Shown here: positions 1 to 7,700 of the stretch, one piece after another | Numbering within the stretch: the stretch's first letter is position 1 | Layout: the number at the start of each line of letters is the position of its first letter | NCBI RefSeq assembly: GCF_014697425.1 | Contig: NZ_JACJRU010000022.1 | Location: forward strand, 1-64,000 | Reading direction: 5' to 3' | DNA length: 64,000 bases | Origin: Nostoc sp. FACHB-110 | GTDB taxonomy: Bacteria > Cyanobacteriota > Cyanobacteriia > Cyanobacteriales > Nostocaceae | Notes under the pieces: generated by a model | Databases searched by the model: none | Seen by the model: the letters and a program-made list of their open reading frames with translations, nothing else | Told to the model about the DNA's origin: nothing | Made by a program: the position numbers and the translations under genes

Positions 1-107
<107 letters not shown>

Positions 108-284
108 GAGTTTTTCTCTGAAAAATCTTTTTTTCAGATTCCTTGCTATAATTTTTTTAGTTTTTGGGTTTTCCCAAAACCAATTTGTTTGACGAGGATT
201 GGTTTTAAATTTCAGCTTTCAAAGTATTGATTTGTCGCGGTTCAGTTGTCTTTGGCGTTTGTCTTGCGCCTTGACACTTTATCT

Positions 285-313
285 AGGTTAACTAACCTCT
301 ATCAGATTGTCAA
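285..313 (-). promoter_or_regulatory. candidate rRNA operon promoter
   Basis: On the minus strand a perfect -35 hexamer TTGACA (308-313) is followed after exactly 17 nt by TAACCT (285-290), an acceptable -10. Transcription would start near 278 and give a leader of about 170 nt before the 16S 5' end, a normal arrangement for bacterial rrn operons. This is motif reading only; no transcript data are available. Confidence 0.4.
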
Positions 314-436
314 GCCTTCAACCAAAAAAATTTTCACCACTTGCTGCAATTCTCCTAAGGCTGATTGATTGCTATGAGTCGATGTGGATGAGCAACTGGA
401 TGAGTAGCGTGCCTGTTTTGGTAGTTAATAACTGAT

Positions 437-467
437 ATGTTGGCGAACTTCATAATTCGCCAACATT
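437..467 (-). terminator. hairpin downstream of the GTPase gene
   Basis: ATGTTGGCGAA at 437-447 is the perfect complement of TTCGCCAACAT at 457-467, giving an 11-bp stem with a 9-nt loop about 20 nt beyond the stop of the minus-strand GTPase gene. No T-run is obvious after the stem on the minus strand, so it may act in RNA stabilisation rather than as an intrinsic terminator. Confidence 0.45.
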
Positions 468-485
468 AATCAGATGTTCTGCATC

Positions 486-2039
486 TCAACGTTCATCGTG
501 AATATTTTCTTCTGCGACTTCCGCTTTGTCTTGTAGGGGTTTGACAACTCTGGCGATCGCTTCTTGGATAAAAGCTTTGATAAACTCGTCTCGGCGATTG
601 ATTTGAAATTGTCGCTGTACAACTTCTGTCATTCCACCGTCGCCCCAATCTTGATCGTGGCGAAAATACTCAATAAAGCTTTTGCCAGCAATTCGGGTTA
701 AATAAGCGGCTGTCACACCTTGAATTGCTCGACCAATAATAAATGTAGCGACATTTAGTTGTAATGCTGTAGATAATAATTGAATCGCGCCTTTGACGAT
801 ACCTAAACTGGCAATAGTTTTTGCTAAAGACAGGGCTAACTCTCGTCCCCGTTCCATGTTCAACTCACAGCCGTAAACTCGGCCAATTTCTACGACCATT
901 TGGGCGTTGACAGCGGCTGTCGCCAGTAAATCTACGAATGGTAAGGGTGTGACAGATACTACACCTGCCCCAATCCATTGAAATCGCTCGACGATTTTAT
1001 CAGCTTGGCGGCGACGTTGAGCATCGATGAGTTTTCGGGCTTCTTCTCCTAAGCGGAGAGATTGCAACAGGATGTTATCAGCGACTAAATCTTCTCCCTC
1101 AGCCCGCAACACAGCGGCCATTCGGCGCAATAAAGGCACTATATCTGGTTCTGGTTGATAAAGTTCACCTGTTTCGAGTTGGGCAGATTGGGGGTTAGCG
1201 GAGATCGCCACGACATCATTCAGGGAAATAAATCCTTTGACTCGTTGTCGCAACCTTGCGAGAATTACTTCTTTATCTTCATCTGTATATAAGTCTGTTT
1301 TGTTGAGAACTAAGAGCGAACGCTTGCCAATTTCTGCTAAACTCCGCAAGGGTTCGTATTCCGAACGCCGCAAGTCATTATCTACCACAAATAACAATAA
1401 ATCTGCTGCTGTTGCCAATTCTCTTGCTAATTGTTCCCGTTCTGTTCCGGCTACCCCTGCTTCTAAAATTCCGGGTGTGTCAGTAATTAAAATTTTGCGT
1501 TCCAAACCCTTTAACCGCAAACAATAGGTTTCCCCAACGGTAGTTGTACCCATTGGCGCATTTACTTGACCTACCATCCGCCCCATAATCGCATTGACTA
1601 GGGAAGTTTTACCTGCACTCCCCGTCCCAAAAACCACTACTTGAATTTCGCCTCTGGCTAAATTAGCTTCAATTTCCCGCGATTTACTTAATAAAACTTG
1701 GCGTGCTACTTCATCTTGAATTTGGGATACTTGTTGCTTGACCGCTTGCAGTGTAGTAGATGCTGCATCGGATTTAGCTGCGGGAATTTTGGCAGTGGTG
1801 ACACGTCTGCGCTTTTGTCGAGACTGTTTTTCTCCGGCTTGCAACACCAATACGTAATAAACAAAAGCAGCAACTAATCCACCAATTAAAACAACCAGCA
1901 GCAACAGCAGCAAATTGCCTAACAACGGTGAATAAGACAATTGCCAATACAGGCGTGACAGCGAATCAATCAGCCACAGGCTAAGTGCCAAAATGACTAT
2001 AAGACCAACAATCAGCGTGACTATGCGCGATAAAGGCAT
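486..2039 (-). CDS. membrane-anchored GTP-binding protein with DUF697 domain
   Basis: A 517-residue Era/YcjF-like GTPase. Two hydrophobic segments (about residues 8-29 and 40-66) form a membrane anchor. The G domain follows: P-loop GTGSAGKTS (about 137-146), G3 DTPG, and G4 NKTD. The C-terminal part (about 345-480) is the hydrophobic DUF697 region, which in this family is thought to associate with or insert into membranes. The substrate or partner is unknown; proteins of this type are widespread in cyanobacteria and have been discussed as membrane- or stress-related GTPases. The ATG start puts the first membrane helix at the very N-terminus, as expected. The gene stands alone, upstream of and co-oriented with the rRNA operon. 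Confidence 0.85.
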   Translation of the reverse strand: MPLSRIVTLIVGLIVILALSLWLIDSLSRLYWQLSYSPLLGNLLLLLLVVLIGGLVAAFVYYVLVLQAGEKQSRQKRRRVTTAKIPAAKSDAASTTLQAVKQQVSQIQDEVARQVLLSKSREIEANLARGEIQVVVFGTGSAGKTSLVNAIMGRMVGQVNAPMGTTTVGETYCLRLKGLERKILITDTPGILEAGVAGTEREQLARELATAADLLLFVVDNDLRRSEYEPLRSLAEIGKRSLLVLNKTDLYTDEDKEVILARLRQRVKGFISLNDVVAISANPQSAQLETGELYQPEPDIVPLLRRMAAVLRAEGEDLVADNILLQSLRLGEEARKLIDAQRRRQADKIVERFQWIGAGVVSVTPLPFVDLLATAAVNAQMVVEIGRVYGCELNMERGRELALSLAKTIASLGIVKGAIQLLSTALQLNVATFIIGRAIQGVTAAYLTRIAGKSFIEYFRHDQDWGDGGMTEVVQRQFQINRRDEFIKAFIQEAIARVVKPLQDKAEVAEENIHDER

Positions 2040-2303
2040 GGTTAGCGGGAGTCAGAAATTTAATAGGCAGATGTTTTTAATCTTAATAGTTTCAGCCGTG
2101 AAACAAATCTACACAAAGGCTGCTCGGAAAGTATGAAGTAGAAAATAATACTCTACTGTTCGTACTACAAATGTGTTTCGCGCTTTGGGATGCTAATTAC
2201 GATGACAAAATGAGTAATATACGTCAAATAGATGGGTTTATGCCCAACCATAGAAGAAGATACGCTGCAATTGTATTCAATGTGCATTCAAGGATAAAAA
2301 CTT

Positions 2304-2819
2304 ATGGGACTTTTTGACCAAATTTTAGGTGCAGTCGCTAACTCCAATCAACAAGGGAGTTTGGGACAACTCGGCGGTATTATCAACACTGTACAGCAGT
2401 TGAGCGATCGCACTGGTGCAGATTCATCCACAATTCAATCGCTGGTGGGTATTGTGGGCAATTATGTGCGTTCTTCATTACAAGAAAAACAAAATACAGG
2501 TGGTAATGCTGAAGCCGAAACTTTGGTAAATCAATACGCAGGTACTTCTCCTAATGCCGAGGCTGTCAATTCATTATTTTCTTTGGGTATGCAACAGCAG
2601 ATAGCACAAGTAGCTGCCCAACGCACTGGGTTAGATGCTAATACTATTCAACAAGTCTTACCTTTAATCGTGCCTGTGGTTTTAAACTTTTTGCAGTTTG
2701 GTGCTAATAGTCAATCAGGTGGCAATTCTGTATTGAGTAGCTTCTTAGATGCTGACAAAGATGGTGATGTTGACATTGCTGATGCTATTCAGTTAGCGAG
2801 TCAATATATCAGACGGTAA
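2304..2819 (+). CDS. DUF937 domain protein with C-terminal EF-hand-like loop
   Basis: A 171-residue protein starting MGLFDQILG, the usual beginning of DUF937 proteins. It has Gln/Asn-rich helical repeats and a hydrophobic stretch near residue 125 (LPLIVPVVLNFL). The C-terminus contains DADKDGDVDIADA, a dockerin/EF-hand-type acidic loop likely to bind Ca2+ or Mg2+. No signal peptide is seen. The function of DUF937 proteins is unknown (YidB of E. coli is a distant relative). It is separated from holA by a hairpin and 92 nt. Confidence 0.8.
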   Translation: MGLFDQILGAVANSNQQGSLGQLGGIINTVQQLSDRTGADSSTIQSLVGIVGNYVRSSLQEKQNTGGNAEAETLVNQYAGTSPNAEAVNSLFSLGMQQQIAQVAAQRTGLDANTIQQVLPLIVPVVLNFLQFGANSQSGGNSVLSSFLDADKDGDVDIADAIQLASQYIRR

Positions 2820-2824
2820 TGAGT

Positions 2825-2873
2825 GAGAAAGGGTGTAGGGGTGTAACTCAGCTATACTCTTATACCCTTTCTC
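2825..2873 (+). terminator. hairpin after the DUF937 gene
   Basis: GAGAAAGGGT (2825-2834) pairs perfectly with ACCCTTTCTC (2864-2873), starting 5 nt after the stop codon. The loop is long (29 nt) and there is no T-run, so this is at best a weak terminator or an mRNA 3'-end stabiliser. Confidence 0.4.
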
Positions 2874-2911
2874 AACAACTAACCTCAAACTTTTCACCTA
2901 TTGCTTGAGTT

Positions 2912-3901
2912 ATGCCAATCTATGTTTACTGGGGTGAAGATGATTTTGCGATGGAAAAGGCTGTTAATCAGTTGCGCGATCGCATTCTAGATCCACTGTG
3001 GAAAGATTTTAACTATTCTTATTTTGCCCCCGATCAAACTGATGCGGCGATCGCAGCTTTAAATCAAGCGATGACCCCAGCGTTTGGTGCTGGTGGGCGT
3101 TTGGTTTGGCTGATGAATACCAATCTTGGTCAACAATGTCCTGAGAATGTTTTGGCAGAATTAACGCGAACTTTATCTGTAATTCCCGACAATTCATATT
3201 TATTGCTTACCAGTCGAAATAAACCAGATGAACGCTTAAAATCGACAAAATTACTGAAGCAATTCGCTACAGAATTTCGGGAATTTGCGCTAATTCCACC
3301 TTGGAAAACAGAGTTAATTGTGCAAGCCGTTCAGCAAGCGGCTGAAACAGTAGGAGTTAAACTCACAGCTAAAACCGCTGAAGTCTTGGCAGAATCAGTA
3401 GGTAATGATACAAGACTGCTGCACAATGAGCTAGAAAAGTTGCGTCTTTACAACATAGATAATCAAACAGCTTTAGATTTAAATACTGTCAGTAAATTAG
3501 TCAGGAATACTACGCAAAATAGTTTACAATTAGCAGCAGCAATTAGAACAGGAGATACAGTTAAGGCTTTAACTGTGCTGACTGATTTGCTAAATGCGGC
3601 GGAACCGGGATTACGGATAGTAGCAACGTTGATTGGTCAATTTCGTACTTGGTTATGGGTCAAAATTGTAACAGAAAGTGGTGAGCGAAATCCACAAGCG
3701 ATCGCCCAAGCTGCTGAGGTTAGTAACCCTAAACGTATCTACTTTTTACAACAAGAAGTCAAATCCTTGTCTGTACAGCAGCTAATTTCGGTTCTACCGC
3801 TACTACTAGAGTTAGAAGTTAGTCTCAAGCAAGGAGTTTCCGAAATATCTGTCCTCCAGACAAAAGTGATTGAACTTTGTCAAATATGTAGACGAAATTA
3901 A
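2912..3901 (+). CDS. holA: DNA polymerase III subunit delta
   Basis: A 329-residue clamp-loader delta subunit. It opens the beta sliding clamp as part of the DNA polymerase III clamp-loader complex in the cytoplasm. The N-terminus MPIYVYWGEDDFAMEKAV is the typical HolA beginning, a degenerate AAA+ fold lacking a functional P-loop, and the length matches the family. The middle region (about 140-220) with ESVGNDTRLLHNELEKL is the conserved lid-domain segment. The C-terminal helical collar domain ends VLQTKVIELCQICRR. A strong intrinsic terminator begins at the stop codon, so transcription probably ends here. Confidence 0.92.
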   Translation: MPIYVYWGEDDFAMEKAVNQLRDRILDPLWKDFNYSYFAPDQTDAAIAALNQAMTPAFGAGGRLVWLMNTNLGQQCPENVLAELTRTLSVIPDNSYLLLTSRNKPDERLKSTKLLKQFATEFREFALIPPWKTELIVQAVQQAAETVGVKLTAKTAEVLAESVGNDTRLLHNELEKLRLYNIDNQTALDLNTVSKLVRNTTQNSLQLAAAIRTGDTVKALTVLTDLLNAAEPGLRIVATLIGQFRTWLWVKIVTESGERNPQAIAQAAEVSNPKRIYFLQQEVKSLSVQQLISVLPLLLELEVSLKQGVSEISVLQTKVIELCQICRRN

Positions 3902-3936
3902 AAATACAGTCGAAACTTCAGTTTACTGTATTTTTT
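3901..3936 (+). terminator. intrinsic terminator of holA
   Basis: AAAATACAGT (3901-3910) and ACTGTATTTT (3925-3934) form a perfect 10-bp stem that begins at the last base of the holA stop codon. The right arm runs into TTTTTT, the classic Rho-independent arrangement. Confidence 0.8.
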
Positions 3937-4012
3937 GCTGGAACTTCTCACTCCAAAAGTAATTCAAAGCCAATAACACAACCCTAATATTAAGCACTGT
4001 GTCATCGACATT

Positions 4013-4489
4013 ATGAAAAAAATCTCTGATTTATTTTTCCGAGATAGCTTGGCAACATTACTATCTAAAACTTTGTGTTTTGGAGTTATTGCTACTGCCA
4101 GTTTAGTTTCTAGCAGTATGACATTTACTCCTAAAGCTTATGCTCAAAATGTAACAGTTAATAATAATGAAATAGTGAGCTATGCTCAAGCTGTATTAGC
4201 AATGGAACCCTCACGTCAGCAAGCATTTAGCGAAATTAAAAATGTAATTGGTAGAGGAGAAATTCCCCAGATTGTTTGTAACGATCCTAATAGCATTAGC
4301 AAACTACCTCGAAAAGCTAGAGAAATTGCCGTTAATTATTGTAATAGCTCCCAAAAAATAGTTGAAGAAAACGGTTTAAGTATTGAACGCTTCAATAAGA
4401 TTACAGTTGAAATTCAAAACAATAATAATTTAAAAAGGCAAATATATAATACATTAATTCGCTTGCAAAAATATCCAGAATCGCGGTAG
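4013..4489 (+). CDS. secreted DUF4168 domain protein
   Basis: A 158-residue protein with an N-terminal Sec signal peptide: positive MKK start, hydrophobic core about 22-40, and a predicted cleavage after AYA at about residue 44. The mature part is helical, with the pattern of the DUF4168 family (an N-terminal block VSYAQAVLAMEPSRQQAF and a C-terminal helix around FNKITVEIQNN). It is probably periplasmic or exported; the biochemical role is unknown. Two cysteines, VCND and NYCN, could form a disulfide. The gene stands alone with its own promoter region and converges with the large kinase gene. Confidence 0.75.
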   Translation: MKKISDLFFRDSLATLLSKTLCFGVIATASLVSSSMTFTPKAYAQNVTVNNNEIVSYAQAVLAMEPSRQQAFSEIKNVIGRGEIPQIVCNDPNSISKLPRKAREIAVNYCNSSQKIVEENGLSIERFNKITVEIQNNNNLKRQIYNTLIRLQKYPESR

Positions 4490-4597
4490 TTTTGAGTTGT
4501 ATTGACAAATTGAACTATAAAATTACAAGGTTAACTTGGCTAGACTTTAGGATATTTTGCGGTCAAATATAAAATTGCTATAAGAAAAAAATGATAT

Positions 4598-4625
4598 ATT
4601 ACTCTCTAAGCAATTAGAGAGTAAT
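4598..4625 (-). terminator. bidirectional terminator between DUF4168 and kinase genes
   Basis: ATTACTCTCTAA (4598-4609) pairs perfectly with TTAGAGAGTAAT (4614-4625) around a 4-nt loop. Read on the minus strand the stem is followed within about 10 nt by a run of seven T (plus-strand A-run at 4585-4591), so it best serves the minus-strand kinase gene. It could also stop plus-strand readthrough. Confidence 0.6.
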
Positions 4626-4631
4626 ACCTAG

Positions 4632-4740
4632 TTACAGCGTTTTTCAGTTTGGTGCAGTATATCTTTCAAGGGTGAGAAAGATTAGGGGCTAGGGACTAGA
4701 GACTAGAAAATGTGCCTCATCCATGTAAAAAATGCTGTAA
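4632..4740. repeat. MITE-like element with inverted ends
   Basis: The left end TTACAGCGTTTTTCA (4632-4646) is an imperfect inverted copy of the right end TGTAAAAAATGCTGTAA (4724-4740), enclosing about 109 bp without coding capacity. Inside are three heptamers in tandem (GGGGCTA, GGGACTA, GAGACTA at 4685-4705), a typical cyanobacterial short tandem repeat. The left end reappears at 62968-62983, followed in both places by a TTTCAAGGG motif, so this is a dispersed family. Confidence 0.55.
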
Positions 4741-4751
4741 GACTGATAAAC

Positions 4752-7700
4752 TCACATAGGAATTTCAATCATAAATTCTGTACCTTCGCCTACAACAGAA
4801 TTGCAACTGAGCTTACCACCATGAGTATCTTCGACTATTTGTTTAGCTATAGCTAATCCTAACCCTGTCCCTTTACCGACTCCTTTAGTAGTAAATAAAT
4901 GGTCGAATATTTTTTGCTTCACCTCTTCACTCATCCCTTTACCGTTATCAGCAATTAAAATTTTGACAGATTTGTCTGCTATCAATGTTGTAATTTGAAT
5001 GCGGTTAGGATGAGCTTGAATCTCTGCAAAGCTCTTACCAGTATTTGATTCATCTAAAGCATCAATGGCATTAGCAAGGATATTCATAAATACCTGATTT
5101 AATTGACCAGGAAAACATTCTATTTGGGGTAAATGTCCGTATTCAGTAATGACTTCTATCGCTGGACGTTGTTCATTAGCTTTGAGGCGATGTTTGAGAA
5201 TTAAAATCGTACTGTCGATGCCTTCATGCAGATTAAATGGAACTTTGTAATCCTTATCTGCTCGTGAGAAAGTCCGCAGACTTGTGCTGATATTTTTTAA
5301 TCTGTCGCAAGCCATGACCATTGCATCCAGCATTTGTGGTAAATCTTCTAAGGTATAATCTAAATCGATTTCTTCCGCATGGTGTCTGATTTCATCGCCG
5401 GGATTTGGGAGCGTTGCTTGATATAGTTCCAGATGTTGGACAATATCTGCAAAGGCGGGTTTAGTTTGTTGGAGTGTGGCATAAATAAAACCGAGAGGAT
5501 TATTCATTTCATGGGCAACACCAGCCACAAGATTACCCAAGGCAGACATTTTCTCACTTTGAACAATTTGTAAGTTTGCTTGTTGTAATTCTTGTAAGGC
5601 TGTAGCTAATTCTTGGGATTTTTGCAGAATTTCAGCTTCGGCTTGCTTTCGTTCGCTAATATCTTTGGTAAAGACAAAATTGTATTCCTTGTCTTTAAAT
5701 TTTACATAGTTAACATTAACTTCAACAGGATAAATATTGCCAGATTTATGCCGATGATAGCTTTCAAGAGTGAATGAACCTTGTTCACAAATATCTTGCC
5801 AATGCTCCGGCCATGATTCTTTCGGAAAAACAGGATCGAATTCAAAAATGTATTTACTAATCATCTCTTCTTTACGATATCCCAAACCTTTGCAAGTAGC
5901 ATCATTGACATAGAAAATCCGACCATCTGGCTCAATCCACCAGACAGAAACATTTGTTTGATCAATGGAAATTTGATTGAGCAATGCTTTTTCCATTGCT
6001 TGTTGCATTTGTTGGTAAAGTCGCGCATTTTCTAAAGCTATGGCAGCTTGAGCAGAAAGTATCTGAATAGTTTGTAGACGTTCTTGAGTAAATACTCCTG
6101 CTGCGGCACGACTTTCTAGATATACTATGCCTACCAAATTGCCTTGGTTAAGAATCGGTGTACACAAAACACTCTGGGGTTGATATGTGAGCATATATTC
6201 TCCAATTAGCCCAGGGATATCTGTTTGGCAATTATCTATGACAATTGTTTGTTGCGTATTTTTGACGTAATTGATAATTTTGACAGGGATATCTTGATAC
6301 TCATCAAGTGACTCTGCGGAAATTATTGTTTGTAGAGAATTAATTTCCGCATTAATTGAGGTAATGGCACGAATTTGTAAAACATCATCCTGATTGAGAA
6401 TTAATGCAGATTTATCAGCACCAGAGTTTTGCAGGATAATTTGGGTGAGGTTGGTAATTAACTCATCTAATTCGATGTTGCTAGAAATAGTTTGCGCTGC
6501 TTTGAGTACGCTGGCAAAATCTAGAACATCGGAAATACCCGTGTTAGTGCTAGTAATATCACCTGGAGTCAATATAGATTTTAAAGGAAGGGGAAGGGAA
6601 GTAATAGTTTCCCAAGGATGAAGATGGATCTCTTTTTGTTCAATAATCAGTTTGAGTAGTAGGGGATAGCGTTTTTCTAAATCCTCTACTTTGGCTTTTG
6701 CTCCCCAACGAGCATAACAATAATAAGCTTCCTGCATATATGAAATGGCAAATTTTTCTCTACCCCAATCGAGATAAAATTTGGCAGCCAGTTCATTAGC
6801 TAAAGCCTCATCTTGAATAAACTTGTTGTCTTTAGCTAGGGAAATAGCGCCATCGTAACATTCAATCGCCTCAATTTTGTTACCCAATACCCGATGATGT
6901 TCTGCTGCGACTAGTTCCCAGCGATGGAGATGATTACAAGCCCCTAAATTTGCCCAATGTTGTAGTTTATCTTGATGTTGTTGAACTCGTAGCAAGATTG
7001 TCTGACGCTCTTTTGTGGATGCGGCTGCATACTGAGTTAATTGAATCAGGGCATCATAAAAAGAGTAAAGGGGAATGACGAACATTGCCACTCCACCGTC
7101 TATATATTGGGCAGCTTGGTCAGATAACTGAACCGCTTCTGCTTCCTTCCCAAACAAATAATAGAGAAACATTTGGTTGAGATGGGACATCAGCAAAGCA
7201 CTACGTTGATTAGTCGCTTGCAGTTCTGGAAGAGATTTGTGGAAATCGAATATTGTTCCAGTCAGGTGATATGGTATTTCTGTGCGTCCCAATAAATTGA
7301 ATACAGTTTGTTGATAAATTTCTAGCCAATAGCCAGTTCCTGTTTGCTTGTATTGATGAATAGTATTAAGATAGGTGTTCATCTTTTGGGCAAGTTCGGT
7401 TAATTCCTGCCCTGCGTGATAGCTGTAATAACAATATGCTGCCGCATTAAAACAAGCCGTCTCTACCTCCCCGGTTTCTAACCCACTGGTGTAGGCTTCT
7501 TGTAATGGCGGTAAAACTTCTGCTAAGGGAGTTTTCCAATGTTTGATGAAGTGATGAACCACATACCAACTTCTGGATTTAAAGCGTGTCAGTTGAATTT
7601 GCTCTAAGAGGCTCAAAGCTAATTCACCAAATAAATAACCGTTGTCAATATCGCCAACAATACCACACAGCACTAAGCCATAATCGACATAAGAAAATAT

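Larger units (their letters stand above)
108..485 (-). other. rRNA operon leader and upstream region
   Basis: This stretch between the 16S 5' end and the GTPase gene contains no convincing coding sequence. A short open frame crossing the 16S boundary is a chance frame. It should hold the rRNA promoter, anti-termination signals and the 5' RNase III processing arm. The T-rich block at 126-170 on the plus strand, A-rich in the transcript, directly precedes the 16S. A small palindrome, ATGTTGGCGAA/TTCGCCAACAT, lies at 437-467 near the 3' end of the GTPase gene and could form a terminator-like hairpin. Confidence 0.5.

Noticed and set aside
6394..6621. 75-codon plus-strand frame in the kinase gene, and similar frames at 9005-9199
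   Set aside because: Antisense shadows of the kinase coding sequence, without any recognisable domain.
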